A stretch of 64,000 bases of DNA, taken from positions 186,001-250,000 of the forward strand of contig NZ_SMZP01000003.1 in the NCBI RefSeq assembly GCF_013181195.1, written 5' to 3'. The notes under the pieces are model-generated. The model saw nothing but the letters and a program-made list of their open reading frames with translations, did no database searches and was not told where the DNA came from. This document shows, one piece after another, positions 47,626 to 56,702 of this stretch. The DNA comes from Caulobacter sp. RHG1 (lineage in GTDB: Bacteria > Pseudomonadota > Alphaproteobacteria > Caulobacterales > Caulobacteraceae). Position numbers and translations under genes: made by a program. How positions within the stretch are numbered: position 1 is the stretch's first letter; every line of letters starts with the position of its first letter.

Positions 47626-49308
47626 ATGACCGACGCCAAGCCACCGGAGAAGAAGACTCTTCTCCAGACCCTCGCCTTCTTCGGCGAGCGGCGCAGTCTG
47701 GTCATGCTGGGTCTCGGCTTCGCGTCCGGCCTGCCCTACATGCTGATCTTCGACACCCTGTCGCTGTGGCTGCGCGATGCGGGCCTGTCGCTGGCGGTGA
47801 TCGGCTTCTTCAGCTTGGCCACCCTGTCGTTCTCCTTCAAGTTCCTGTGGGCCCCGCTGATCGACCGCACCAAGGTGCCGATCCTGCACCGCCTGCTGGG
47901 CCATCGTCGCGCGTGGATGCTGGTCTGCCAGGCCATCATCATCGTCGGCCTGGCCTCGATCTCGAGTCTCAATCCGGCGACCAACCTTCCGCTGGTGGCG
48001 CTGACGGCGGTGATCGTCGGCTTCGCCACCGCCACCCAGGACATCGTCATCGACGCCTGGCGCATCGAGGTCGTCGACACCGAGCGCCAGGGCCAGATGG
48101 CCGTCGCCGTGCAGTGGGGCTATCGCGGGGCGATGATCGCCGCCGGCGCCGTGCCGCTGCTGCTGGCCGAGCGCTTCAACTGGAACATCTCGTACCTGTT
48201 CATGGCGGCGGCGATGAGCGTCGGCGTGCTGGCCACCCTGCTGGCCCCGCGAGAGGCCGAGCACACCATCCGTCCGATCCCCACCGGCGACGTCGTCCAG
48301 CCCAAGGCGCTAGAGGTCCTGGAATGGCTGCTGCGCCTGTGCGTGCTGCTGCTGGGCGCGCTGTTCCTGGGCTCGGGGCTATCGGGCGACGCCACCCTCC
48401 TCTCCAAGCTGATCGGCGGCGAGGCGCTGGCCGACGCCTGGACCGCCAAGCCCAACGGCGTCTGGCTGCAACTGCTGGGCGTGCTGTCCGGCCTGGCCGT
48501 TGTGGTCGTGGCCGCCTGGCCGATCCCCAAGGTCCGCACCAAGCCCGGCGTCTACATGTCCAAGGCGTTCGGCGAACCGCTGGGCGAGTTCCTGACCCGC
48601 TTCCAGGGCGTGGCCGGCCTGATCCTGGCCGCGATCTGCGTCTACCGGGTCTCGGACTTCGTGCTCAACATCATGAACCCGTTTTACCGCGACATGGGCT
48701 TCACCCTCACCGAGATCGCCGAGATCCGGAAGGTGTTCGGCATCATCGCCTCGATGATCGGCGTGTTCCTGGGCGGGGTGATCGTCGCGCGACTTGGTCT
48801 GATGAAGGCTTTGATCATCGGCGCCTTCGCCCAGCCGCTCAGCAACCTGACCTTCGCCGTGCTGGCCATGAGCGGCCACAACACCGGCATGTTGTTCGCC
48901 GCGATCTGCATCGACAACATCGCCGGCGGCATCGCCGGCACCGCCCTGATCGCCTACATGTCCAGCCTGACGACAGCCGGCTTCACGGCCACCCAGTACG
49001 CCCTGTTCTCGTCGCTGTACGCCCTGCCCGGCAAGCTGATCGCCTCGCAGTCGGGACGGATCGTCGAGGCCTCCGCCCAGGCCGCCGAGCACGGCGGACC
49101 GATCGGTCTGCTCAAGGGCCTGTTCACCCGCCTGCCGCCCGAGAGCTTCACCGCCGCGGGCGCCAAGCTCGGCGTCAGCGCCCAGGCGATGGCCGCCGGC
49201 TATACGGCCTTCTTCATCTACACCGCCCTGATCGGGGTGGTGGCGATCGTGCTGTCGTTCCTGGTGGCCGCGCGGCAGAAACCGGCCGAAGCAGACGTCG
49301 CGGCTTAG
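47626..49308 (+). CDS. ampG: AmpG-like muropeptide permease (MFS)
   Basis: An inner membrane major-facilitator protein of 560 residues with about 14 hydrophobic segments. The N-terminal MLGLGFASGLPYMLIFDTLS and FSFKFLWAPLIDR are diagnostic of AmpG, as are VALTAVIVGFATATQDIVID and IAGTALIAYMSSLTTAGFTATQ (in part). AmpG imports anhydromuropeptides for cell-wall recycling. The ATG at 47626 follows GGGGG. It lies 35 bp after shkA. Its 3' end overlaps the convergent protease gene by 4 bp. Confidence 0.94.
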   Translation: MTDAKPPEKKTLLQTLAFFGERRSLVMLGLGFASGLPYMLIFDTLSLWLRDAGLSLAVIGFFSLATLSFSFKFLWAPLIDRTKVPILHRLLGHRRAWMLVCQAIIIVGLASISSLNPATNLPLVALTAVIVGFATATQDIVIDAWRIEVVDTERQGQMAVAVQWGYRGAMIAAGAVPLLLAERFNWNISYLFMAAAMSVGVLATLLAPREAEHTIRPIPTGDVVQPKALEVLEWLLRLCVLLLGALFLGSGLSGDATLLSKLIGGEALADAWTAKPNGVWLQLLGVLSGLAVVVVAAWPIPKVRTKPGVYMSKAFGEPLGEFLTRFQGVAGLILAAICVYRVSDFVLNIMNPFYRDMGFTLTEIAEIRKVFGIIASMIGVFLGGVIVARLGLMKALIIGAFAQPLSNLTFAVLAMSGHNTGMLFAAICIDNIAGGIAGTALIAYMSSLTTAGFTATQYALFSSLYALPGKLIASQSGRIVEASAQAAEHGGPIGLLKGLFTRLPPESFTAAGAKLGVSAQAMAAGYTAFFIYTALIGVVAIVLSFLVAARQKPAEADVAA

Positions 49309-50138
49309 ACCGCCAGACACACCACCTGGGCCACGCGCAGGTCGCGGCGCAGGCCGTCGGCCACGCGGCCGTAGTTCTCGGTGGTGATCGGCTCGCTGGG
49401 CGCGAAGCTGGACGGCGAGGGGCGGCGGCTGGGCCCCAGCACCGCCTTCAGCGTTTCGGGGGCGGTCGTATAGATGCGACCCCGGCGCGGGGCCTCGGCC
49501 ACCGTGACGCCGATGACCCGGCCAGCGCTGTCCAGGGCCGGCGCGCCTGAAAGGCCCGAAAGCGTGCCCTTCAGGCTGTCGGTGCGGCCGACCTCGGCCC
49601 AGACCAGGACGGGTTCGGTACGGGCCCCACGGCCATGGACGACCAGGTTCTCACGGCCCAGCAGGCGCGAGGCCGCTTCGCCGGCATGACCTTGCGGGAA
49701 GCCCGGATGATAAGCGCGCGCGCCGCGGCGCAGCGGCTGGTCCAGACCCAACGGCACCGCCGGCGCCCCGCCTTCGGTGGTCAGGATCGCGGCGTCCGCC
49801 CGGGGATCGACATGGATCTTGGCCGCCACGCCGCGGCCGTCGGCCACGACGATGGCCGCCGACTTGCAACCATCGACGACGTGGCGCGCCGTCAGCCAGG
49901 TGCCGTCATCGCCGACCGAGAAGGCCGTGCCCGAGCCCGGCTCGGGCCGGTCCGGCACCTGGACCACGATCGACGGGTCGAACGGCGAGGACGGCCCTAG
50001 AGGCAGCCCTTCCTCGCCCGGCACCGGCGGCGGCGGCGGCGGGGCGTCCGAGCGCTCCTGCCGGCCGACGGCGACGATCACCAGGGCGCTGACCGCCGCG
50101 GCGTAGACCAGCCAATCGGGAAGCTTGGGGAAATGCAC
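49305..50138 (-). CDS. Membrane-anchored trypsin-like serine protease
   Basis: A 277-residue protein with an N-terminal membrane anchor (WLVYAAAVSALVIVAVG), a proline-rich linker (PPPPPPVPGEEG) and an S1 protease domain. The catalytic triad is intact: His in LTARHVVDGC, Asp in DPRADAAIL and Ser in GLSGAPALD. It lacks a PDZ domain, so it is not DegP-like in layout. It is probably periplasmic and tethered. It is convergent with ampG (4-bp overlap) and shows no close partner. Confidence 0.9.
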   Translation of the reverse strand: MHFPKLPDWLVYAAAVSALVIVAVGRQERSDAPPPPPPVPGEEGLPLGPSSPFDPSIVVQVPDRPEPGSGTAFSVGDDGTWLTARHVVDGCKSAAIVVADGRGVAAKIHVDPRADAAILTTEGGAPAVPLGLDQPLRRGARAYHPGFPQGHAGEAASRLLGRENLVVHGRGARTEPVLVWAEVGRTDSLKGTLSGLSGAPALDSAGRVIGVTVAEAPRRGRIYTTAPETLKAVLGPSRRPSPSSFAPSEPITTENYGRVADGLRRDLRVAQVVCLAV

Positions 50139-50166
50139 TGTAAGAGGTCCCCCGACCGTACCGCGC

Positions 50167-50595
50167 CTAGCCGGCCACGGCGGCGGCGAGGATCAGGGCG
50201 GTGGCCAGCTTGGCGCCGACCAGCAGGGCGGCGGCCGAGATCTCGCCTTCCTGGATCCGCTCGGGCAGGCCCTTGAGCACCATGTCGGTGACCCGGAAGA
50301 CCAGCAGCTGCACGGCGATGGTCGCCGCGCCCCAGATGGCGATCTCGATCACCGAGGTCGAGGCCTTCAACGACACCGACAGCGGGATGGCCAGGCCGAC
50401 CATTACCCCGCCCAGCGACAGGGCGGCCGCGGAGTTGCCCTCGCGGATCAGGGTGATTTCCTTGTGAGGGGTCATCAGGGCGTACAGCGCCGTGCCCAGG
50501 ATCAGCATGACCAGGGTCACGCTGGCGTGCAGCAGGGTGACCGGGAAGCCTGTGGCGAAGGCCTGGACCTCGGGCGACTGAAGCTGGGACTGCAT
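50167..50595 (-). CDS. DUF350 (YjfL-like) membrane protein
   Basis: A 142-residue protein with four hydrophobic helices (LLHASVTLVMLILGTALYAL, AAALSLGGVMVGLAIPLS, EIAIWGAATIAVQLLVF, AALLVGAKLATALILAAAV). It shows the DUF350 pattern EITLIREGNSAAALSLGG. It lies 28 bp upstream of the protease gene on the same strand. Function of the family is unknown to me. Confidence 0.88.
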   Translation of the reverse strand: MQSQLQSPEVQAFATGFPVTLLHASVTLVMLILGTALYALMTPHKEITLIREGNSAAALSLGGVMVGLAIPLSVSLKASTSVIEIAIWGAATIAVQLLVFRVTDMVLKGLPERIQEGEISAAALLVGAKLATALILAAAVAG

Positions 50596-50746
50596 ACGCG
50601 GACGACCCCGAAGATTCTGCGGAGCGTGACAGCCGAAAGTGGAAGCCGGCTTCGGCGCCCGTCACGCTCAAGACATGAGCAGCGCCCTGACTAACACGGC
50701 TCGATGAGATTTGCGTAGGGGGCGCCCGCGCCGGGAGAGTCAAAGC

Positions 50747-51196
50747 CTATTTGTAGAAGCCTTCGCGCAGGTTCAGGCCGTGCTCGACGAACACCTTCAT
50801 GGCGCACAGCATGCCGGTCCAGCCCTCGCAATTGCCGAAGGCGGCCTTCTCCCCGGCCGGGGTGTCGCTCCAACCCGCCTCGTGGATCTTCACCAGGGTG
50901 CGACCGTCGCCGGTGTCGGCGAAAGTCATGGTCACGGTGGTGCTGTAGGTCGCATTGGGCTCGGCCGAACCCCATCGCAGCACGATCTTCTCATCCTTCA
51001 CGACCTCGACCACCTCGACCGGGAAGGCCCCGGGGAAGTCGTGGAAATCCCAGGTGACGGTCGCGCCGGTCTCGAGCCGCCCCTGCGCCCCGCCGGTGGT
51101 GAAATAGCCGGGCAGCCTCTTGGGATCGGCGACGGCCTCGAAGACCTCGGACACCGGCTTGGCGATCCGGCCGCTGACGGTGAATTCGTGCGCCAT
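50747..51196 (-). CDS. AHSA1/SRPBCC-family protein
   Basis: A 149-residue START-like fold protein (FTVSGRIAKPVSEVFEAVADP, then TWDFHDFPGAFPVEVVEV, and GWTGMLCAMKVFVEHGLN). It is of the type linked to ArsR regulators. The ATG at 51196 follows GGAGG. It is divergent from an ArsR gene with a perfect palindrome in between, so it is the likely target. No enzyme activity can be named. Confidence 0.9.
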   Translation of the reverse strand: MAHEFTVSGRIAKPVSEVFEAVADPKRLPGYFTTGGAQGRLETGATVTWDFHDFPGAFPVEVVEVVKDEKIVLRWGSAEPNATYSTTVTMTFADTGDGRTLVKIHEAGWSDTPAGEKAAFGNCEGWTGMLCAMKVFVEHGLNLREGFYK

Positions 51197-51230
51197 GGAA
51201 GAGCCTCCTTCACTTGATGGCCCAGACCAT

Positions 51231-51250
51231 ATGTTATAGAATTATAACAT
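51231..51250. promoter_or_regulatory. Palindromic ArsR operator overlapping the arsR start codon
   Basis: ATGTTATA (51231-51238) and TATAACAT (51243-51250) form a perfect 8-bp inverted repeat around GAAT. The arsR ATG is at 51249-51251, inside the right arm. A bound repressor would block transcription of both the regulator and the divergent AHSA1 gene. Confidence 0.7.
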
Positions 51251-51578
51251 GTCAAACGAGGACGAAGCCGACCTGATCTTCAAGGCCCTGGGCCACCGGG
51301 TCCGGCGCCATATCCTGGATCTGCTGAAGGTCGAGCCGCTGACCACCGGCATGCTGTGCGCGCGCATCCCCGAGTTCGACCGCTGCACGGTGATGCAACA
51401 TCTCTCCGTGCTGGAAGACGCTGGCCTGGTCGTGGCCGAACGGCGGGGTCGCGAGCGCTGGAACCACCTGGACGCCCTGCCGATCCACGGCGTCCACGAA
51501 CGCTGGATCGGCCCCTACGCGGCCTATGCCGCCTCGATGCTGAGCCGGCTGAAGCAGGCGGTCGAGGAAGAGGCCTAG
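51249..51578 (+). CDS. ArsR-family transcriptional regulator
   Basis: A winged-helix repressor of 109 residues (FKALGHRVRRHILDLLKVEP, then FDRCTVMQHLSVLEDAGLVV). The metal-binding ELCVC box is absent, which fits the AHSA1-linked subgroup. It is divergent from the AHSA1 protein gene. No ribosome binding site stands clear of the operator, so the message may be leaderless or weakly translated. Its stop codon overlaps the convergent permease gene by 4 bp. Confidence 0.92.
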   Translation: MSNEDEADLIFKALGHRVRRHILDLLKVEPLTTGMLCARIPEFDRCTVMQHLSVLEDAGLVVAERRGRERWNHLDALPIHGVHERWIGPYAAYAASMLSRLKQAVEEEA

Positions 51579-52975
51579 GACCGCAGCTTCGAGTTCTTGA
51601 CCGAATAACCGAAATAGAGCGCGCAGGCGGCCGCCACCCAGACCGCGAACAGCAGCCAGGTGTCCAGCGGCAGGCCGATGATCAGATAGGCGCAGAACGC
51701 CACGCTCAGCGCCGGCACGACCGGGTAGAACGGGACCCTGTAGCCGCGCGGCAAGTCGGGCTGGGTCCGACGCAGGATGATCACCCCCAGCGAGACGATG
51801 GCGAAGGCGATCAGGGTGCCCATGCTGGTCAGGTTGACCAGCACGTCCAGCGGCACGAAGGCGGCCAGCACGGCGATGAAGCCCGCGACGATATAGGTGT
51901 TCAGATCCGGGCTGTGGGTCTTGGGATCCAGGCGCTGGAACACCTTGGGCAGCAGGCCGTCGCGGCTCATGGCGTAGAGGATCCGCGTCTGGCCGTACAT
52001 GACCACCAGGGTGATCGAGAAGATCGAGACGATCGCCCCGACGCACAGGATCAGCGACGTCCAGCTCGCGCCAGTCAAATTGCGCAGGATCACCGCCAGG
52101 CCCGCCTCTTGCCCTGCGAAGGCGGTCCAGGGCTGGGCCCCGACGGCGGCCAGGGCAACCAGGATATAGACGCCGGTGACGATCAGCAGCGACAGCACGA
52201 TGCCCAGAGGCAGGGTGCGGCGCGGGTCCTTGACCTCTTCGCCGGCGGTCGAGACCGCATCGATGCCGATATAGGAGAAGAAGATCGACGAGGCCGCCGC
52301 CCCGACGCCGGCGATGCCCATCGGCATGAACGGGGTCAGGTTCTTGGCCTTGAAGCCGCTGAAGGCGATGACCACGAAGAACAGCAGAACGAGCAGCTTC
52401 AGGATCACCAGCACCGCGTTGACCCGGGTCGATTCCTTGACGCCCCGCAGCAGCAGGACCAGGCACGACCCGACCAGCACCACGGCTGGCAGGTTGAACA
52501 CCCCGCCCGCGCCGGGGGCCTTGGCGATGGCGTCGGGCATGCGCCAGCCGATCAGGTCGACGAACATCTCGTTCAGATACTGCCCCCAACCGACCGCGAT
52601 GGCCGAGGCCGAGACGGCGTATTCCAGGAGCAGGCACGCGCCGACGATGAAGGCCACGAACTCGCCCAGGGTGGCGTAGGCGTAAGAGTACGAAGAACCC
52701 GACACCGGGATGGTCGAGGCCAGCTCGGCGTAGCACAGGGCCGTCAGGGCCGCGGTGATCCCCGCCAGCACGAACGCCAGGATCACCGCCGGACCAGCCG
52801 CGGGCACGGCCGTGGTCAGAGCCACGAAGATGCCGGTGCCGATGGTCGCGCCCACGCCCAGCATGGTCAGCTGGAACAGGCCGATGGTGCGCGGCAGGCC
52901 TTCGGGCGGATGCTCGCCCTCGACCTGCTGCACAGGCTTTCGACGCAGGAGATCGGCGGCGCGGAACGGGGCCAT
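51575..52975 (-). CDS. Amino acid permease (APC superfamily, cationic amino acid transporter type)
   Basis: An inner-membrane amino acid transporter of 466 residues with about 12 hydrophobic segments. The consensus GVGATIGTGIFVAL, the unwound first helix of the APC fold, is near residue 40. It is followed by PVSGSSYSYAYATLGEFVAF and SSIFFSYIGIDAVSTAGEEV. This is the CAT/YfnA type. Substrate is not readable from sequence. Upstream is only a 70-bp gap to the CFA synthase gene end on the same strand. No regulator is adjacent except the convergent ArsR. Confidence 0.93.
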   Translation of the reverse strand: MAPFRAADLLRRKPVQQVEGEHPPEGLPRTIGLFQLTMLGVGATIGTGIFVALTTAVPAAGPAVILAFVLAGITAALTALCYAELASTIPVSGSSYSYAYATLGEFVAFIVGACLLLEYAVSASAIAVGWGQYLNEMFVDLIGWRMPDAIAKAPGAGGVFNLPAVVLVGSCLVLLLRGVKESTRVNAVLVILKLLVLLFFVVIAFSGFKAKNLTPFMPMGIAGVGAAASSIFFSYIGIDAVSTAGEEVKDPRRTLPLGIVLSLLIVTGVYILVALAAVGAQPWTAFAGQEAGLAVILRNLTGASWTSLILCVGAIVSIFSITLVVMYGQTRILYAMSRDGLLPKVFQRLDPKTHSPDLNTYIVAGFIAVLAAFVPLDVLVNLTSMGTLIAFAIVSLGVIILRRTQPDLPRGYRVPFYPVVPALSVAFCAYLIIGLPLDTWLLFAVWVAAACALYFGYSVKNSKLRS

Positions 52976-53045
52976 GGCGGCTCCTTGGAACAGTCAGGCG
53001 GCGCCTATGGACGCCGCCATCCCTTCCGTCAATCTTTGGAGCGGT

Positions 53046-54221
53046 TTAGGCGCGCAGCATGTAGTCCCGAGTCAGCGGCGCGGCGTCGCGCTTCTTGGCC
53101 AGCTGGATCTGGAAGACCATGTGGCCGCCATGGCGGAAGCCCAGCTCGGCGCCGGCCAGATAGAACTCCCACATGCGGCGGAAGCGGGCGTCGAACATCG
53201 TCGGGATGTCCGGATCGGCCATGAACCGCTCGCGCCAGATACGGCAGGTCTCGGCATAGTGCAGGCGCAGGATCTCGACGTCGGTGATCCACAACCCGGC
53301 CTGCTCGATGGCCGTGACGATCTCCGACAGGCCGGGGATGTAGCCGCCCGGGAAGATGTACTTCTGGGTGAAGGCGTTGGTCGCGCCCGGCCCGTGCATC
53401 TTGCCGATCGAGTGGACCAGGGCCACGCCGTCCTCGTCCAGCAGCTTGGCGATGGTCTCGAAATAGGTGCGGAAGTTCGGCGCGCCGACGTGCTCGAGCA
53501 TGCCGACCGAGACGATGCGGTCGAAGGTCTCGTTCAGGTCGCGATAGTCGGTCAGGCGAAAGTCGGTCTTGTCGGCCAGACCCGCGTTCGCCGCGCGCTC
53601 CTTGGCCAGGGCCAGTTGCTCGGTCGACAGGGTCACGCCCGTCATCTGCGCCCCGAAGTCCTTGGCCAGGGTCATGGACAGGCCGCCCCAGCCCGAGCCG
53701 ATGTCCAGGGTCTTCATGCCGGGCTGGATCAGCAGCTTGCGGCCGATCAGGGCCTTCTTGGCCTCCTGGGCCTCTTCCAGCGTCATGTCCGGACGCTCGA
53801 AATAGGCGCAGGAGTACTGCATGTCCGTATCGAGGAACCGGCGGTAGAGGTCGTTCGACAGGTCGTAGTGGTGGGCGACGTTCTTGCGCGAGGCCACCCT
53901 GCCGTTGACCTGCTGGATGCGTCGCTTCAACGCCTTGCGGAAGCGGGTGAAGGCCGAGCCGCGCTTGGGTTTGCGGCCGCCGCTCTCGCCGACGATGGTC
54001 AGCAGCTGGTCGATCGTCCCCTGCTCGAAGACGATGTCGCCTTCCATATAGCCTTCGCCGAGGCCGAGGCTGGGATTGGCTAGGCGGCGCAGGCCGCGGG
54101 CGTTGACCCGGATGGCCACAGGCGGCCCCGTGCCGTCCCCCGCCTTGATGACGCGACCGCCCGGCAGATGCGCCGTGAGGTCGCCGGTCCTGATCATCTT
54201 GGTAAGGAGGGCTTCGATCAT
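53046..54221 (-). CDS. cfa: Cyclopropane-fatty-acyl-phospholipid synthase
   Basis: A SAM-dependent enzyme of 391 residues that cyclopropanates unsaturated acyl chains in membrane phospholipids. The N-terminal lipid-binding region has GLGEGYMEGDIVFEQG. It is followed by VAHHYDLSNDLYRRFLD, CAYFERPDMTLEEAQ, the SAM motif LDIGSGWGGLSMTLA, and GMLEHVGAPNFRTYFETI. The C-terminal YIFPGGYIPGLSEI is conserved too. Length is typical. It is a single gene with the NTF2-like gene upstream on the same strand. Confidence 0.94.
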   Translation of the reverse strand: MIEALLTKMIRTGDLTAHLPGGRVIKAGDGTGPPVAIRVNARGLRRLANPSLGLGEGYMEGDIVFEQGTIDQLLTIVGESGGRKPKRGSAFTRFRKALKRRIQQVNGRVASRKNVAHHYDLSNDLYRRFLDTDMQYSCAYFERPDMTLEEAQEAKKALIGRKLLIQPGMKTLDIGSGWGGLSMTLAKDFGAQMTGVTLSTEQLALAKERAANAGLADKTDFRLTDYRDLNETFDRIVSVGMLEHVGAPNFRTYFETIAKLLDEDGVALVHSIGKMHGPGATNAFTQKYIFPGGYIPGLSEIVTAIEQAGLWITDVEILRLHYAETCRIWRERFMADPDIPTMFDARFRRMWEFYLAGAELGFRHGGHMVFQIQLAKKRDAAPLTRDYMLRA

Positions 54222-54270
54222 CCCCCCAACTTAAGGTGAAGTTCGCCCACCACAACCGGTGGGGCCAAAA

Positions 54271-54744
54271 CTAGAGCTTGCGCAGCGCGGGGCAGGCGTC
54301 GGGTTCGACCGTCCAGCTGATCGACGCCACCTTCCAGGCGCCCTCCGGCTTGAGCAGGGTGAAGACCTGCATGCCGCAATGGACGGTCTTGCCGTCCTTG
54401 GTCAGCTCGAACGGGCCCGTGACCGTGGCCAGGCTGGTGTGACGGACGATCAGGGTCGACCACATCCACTCCTTCAGGCCGGGCGGCACGGCCTTGCCGA
54501 AGCTATCCTCGAAGGCGGTGCGACTGACCTTGCTGGTCCCGTCAGCCTGCGGTCGCACGCTGGTCAGCTGGGCGCCTGGCAGGGTGACGGCGCGCAGGGC
54601 GTCGGGGCTGCCGGCGGCCATGCCGTCGAAAAAGGCCTGGGTGGCGGCCAGCACGGCGCGGTCCTCGGGATCGGCTGGCGGCGGCGTTTCGGCGGTCAGA
54701 TTGGTGGTGGAAAGGGCGGCGGCGAACAGGGCGGCGAGCAGCAT
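54271..54744 (-). CDS. Secreted NTF2/SnoaL-like protein
   Basis: A 157-residue protein with a signal peptide (MLLAALFAAALSTTNLTA). It has a cone-shaped NTF2-like fold pattern (VLAATQAFFDGMAAGSPDAL, then WSTLIVRHTSLATVTGPFEL, and GAWKVASISWTV). Such proteins bind small ligands or have simple isomerase roles. It is preceded by GAGGGGGA. It follows the lysoplasmalogenase gene by 18 bp, so the two may be co-transcribed. Confidence 0.85.
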   Translation of the reverse strand: MLLAALFAAALSTTNLTAETPPPADPEDRAVLAATQAFFDGMAAGSPDALRAVTLPGAQLTSVRPQADGTSKVSRTAFEDSFGKAVPPGLKEWMWSTLIVRHTSLATVTGPFELTKDGKTVHCGMQVFTLLKPEGAWKVASISWTVEPDACPALRKL

Positions 54745-54762
54745 GGCGAGTTCCCCCTCGGG

Positions 54763-55416
54763 TCAGGCGCGCATCATGCCCCAGCAGATGCCGGCCTGTC
54801 CGCCCCAATAGAGGAACCAGATGGTCCAGGCCGTCACGCGGGGCGAGCCGAAGAGGCGCGCGCCGCGGAACAGGTCCTGGGACAACACCAGATCCGAAGC
54901 CATGAAGGCGATCGCGCCCACGGTGGCCGGCCACAAGGCTGGCGGCAGCAGCAGGGCCGAGGCGACCATGGCCACGATGGCCAGGGTGTAGACGACGACC
55001 GGGATCTTCAGCTTGCCGAGCGAACTCCACAGGGTGCGCAACCCAAAGCCGGCCGCTACGCCTACGGCCCCGACGCCCAGCCAGTAGACCGGTTCGGGCG
55101 GGGCCTCGAACTGCAGGAACAGCGGCACGTACAGCAGGTGGCCGATCAGAAAGGCCACGAGGCCGAACGGCAGCCAGCGCTTGGGATCGCCGGCCAGAAA
55201 CGCGTCGCCGATCGCGCAGGCCGCCAGGGCCGCGACCAACAGCCACGAACCGCCGGCCAGGAACGCGACCAGCGCCAGCGCCGCCACCGAAGCGGTCTTG
55301 ACCACGGTCCGCAGCGCCGACACCGGCTGATGGACGAAGATCAGGCCATAGGCCAGGGCGCTGCCGGTCGCGATCGCCCAGAGCAGAGGGGCCCAGAGCA
55401 GCGGTTCAGCGATCAT
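54763..55416 (-). CDS. YhhN-family lysoplasmalogenase
   Basis: A 217-residue integral membrane protein with seven to eight hydrophobic helices. The YhhN signature ACAIGDAFLAG with conserved Asp, and the later IAFMASDLVLSQDLF, are visible. Human TMEM86 members hydrolyse the vinyl-ether bond of lysoplasmalogens; bacterial function is inferred. Its ATG overlaps the YkvA-like stop as ATGA, so they are coupled. Confidence 0.88.
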   Translation of the reverse strand: MIAEPLLWAPLLWAIATGSALAYGLIFVHQPVSALRTVVKTASVAALALVAFLAGGSWLLVAALAACAIGDAFLAGDPKRWLPFGLVAFLIGHLLYVPLFLQFEAPPEPVYWLGVGAVGVAAGFGLRTLWSSLGKLKIPVVVYTLAIVAMVASALLLPPALWPATVGAIAFMASDLVLSQDLFRGARLFGSPRVTAWTIWFLYWGGQAGICWGMMRA

Positions 55417-55829
55417 TTGGCGGTGTCGTCGCCCAGCCGGTGCAGGAAGGCCTCGGCGGCCTCCTTGTGGCGCGGCTTGATGGTCTTGCCCAGGATGGCC
55501 ACGAGCGCGGCGATCACGGCGGCGTCGTCGGTGAAGCCGATCACCGGCAGCAGGTCGGGAATGGCGTCGGTCGGCAGCACGAAATAGGCCAGGGCCGCCA
55601 GCATCATGCCCTTGGCCGCGGTTGGGGTCTCCGGATCACGGGCGCACCACCACACCGACAAGGCGTCGGCGGCGAACGGCACCTTGGCGGCGACCTTGCG
55701 GATCTTGGGCAGGAAGCCCTCGCGGACCTTCTCCTCGTTCAGGCGCACGGTCACGGGAGATAGAGCCTTCTTCGGGTCCAGCACCTCGTTGACGTTGACG
55801 TCGGGGGACGGTTTGGCGTCGTCGCTCAT
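55413..55829 (-). CDS. YkvA-family DUF1232 protein
   Basis: A 138-residue protein with the DUF1232 core LAYFVLPTDAIPDLLPVIGFTDDAAVIAAL (in part: FVLPTDAIPDLLPVIGFTDD). The N-terminal ~50 residues are charged. The ATG at 55829 was chosen. The function of this widespread small family is unclear; the motif may be membrane-associated. It is upstream of lysoplasmalogenase with an ATGA overlap and divergent from the SDR gene. Confidence 0.88.
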   Translation of the reverse strand: MSDDAKPSPDVNVNEVLDPKKALSPVTVRLNEEKVREGFLPKIRKVAAKVPFAADALSVWWCARDPETPTAAKGMMLAALAYFVLPTDAIPDLLPVIGFTDDAAVIAALVAILGKTIKPRHKEAAEAFLHRLGDDTAK

Positions 55830-55883
55830 CGGTCTAAACCTCACTCAAAGCCGATCCTAAACGCGATATATGGGGAAACGTCC

Positions 55884-56666
55884 ATGAAACTCGACAACAC
55901 CGTCGCCGCCGTCGTCACCGGCGGCGCCTCTGGCCTCGGCGAAGCCACTGCCCGCGCCCTGGCCGCCCAGGGCGTCAAGGTCGCCCTGTTCGACATGAAC
56001 GAGGAGCGCGGCCAGCAGGTCGCCCAGGACATCGGCGGCGTCTTCTGCAAGGTCAACGTCACCTCGGACGCCGATGTCGACGCCGGCTTCGAAAAGGCCC
56101 GCGCCGCCCACGGCCAGGAGCGGATCCTGGTCAACTGCGCCGGCACCGGCAATGCGGCCAAGACCGCCAGCCGCGACAAGACCACCGGCGAGACCAAGCA
56201 CTTCCCGCTCGACGCCTTCGACCGCATCATCCAGATCAACCTGGTCGGCACCTTCCGCTGCATCGCCAAATCGGCCAAGGGCATGCTGGACCTGGAGCCG
56301 TTGGCAGACGGCGAGCGCGGCGCGATCGTCAACACCGCCTCGGTGGCTGCTGAAGACGGCCAGATGGGCCAAGCGGCCTATTCGGCGTCGAAGGGCGGCG
56401 TGGTGGGCATGACCCTGCCGATCGCTCGCGACCTGATGGGCGAGGGCATCCGCGTCAACACCATCCTGCCGGGCATCTTCAACACCCCGCTGATGAACGG
56501 CGCGCCGGAAGCGGTGAAGGCCGGCCTTGCCGCCAGCGTGCCCTTCCCCAAGCGCCTGGGTCTGCCGGAGGAATACGCCCAGCTGGCGGTGACGATGATC
56601 ACCAACGGCTACTTCAACGGCGAGGACGTCCGCCTCGACGGCGGCATCCGCATGGCCCCGCGCTAA
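55884..56666 (+). CDS. Short-chain dehydrogenase (3-hydroxyacyl-CoA dehydrogenase type II-like)
   Basis: A 260-residue NAD(P)-dependent SDR. The cofactor motif is VTGGASGLGEATARAL, followed by LVNCAGTGNAAKTAS. The active site is NTASVAAEDGQMGQAAYSASKGG, with Ser, Tyr and Lys in place (in part: QAAYSASKGG). The sequence resembles HSD17B10-type enzymes that oxidise 3-hydroxyacyl-CoA. It is alone between a divergent YkvA gene and a convergent lipoprotein, with a terminator after it. Confidence 0.92.
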   Translation: MKLDNTVAAVVTGGASGLGEATARALAAQGVKVALFDMNEERGQQVAQDIGGVFCKVNVTSDADVDAGFEKARAAHGQERILVNCAGTGNAAKTASRDKTTGETKHFPLDAFDRIIQINLVGTFRCIAKSAKGMLDLEPLADGERGAIVNTASVAAEDGQMGQAAYSASKGGVVGMTLPIARDLMGEGIRVNTILPGIFNTPLMNGAPEAVKAGLAASVPFPKRLGLPEEYAQLAVTMITNGYFNGEDVRLDGGIRMAPR

Positions 56667-56670
56667 CGAA

Positions 56671-56696
56671 GAAGGGGCCCCTCTCGGGGCCCCTTC
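56671..56696. terminator. Bidirectional hairpin terminator
   Basis: GAAGGGGCCCC (56671-56681) pairs with GGGGCCCCTTC (56686-56696) around TCTC: an 11-bp perfect stem between the convergent SDR and lipoprotein genes. T-rich sequence is limited, so it may be weak. Confidence 0.75.
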
Positions 56697-56702
56697 AACA
56701 CT

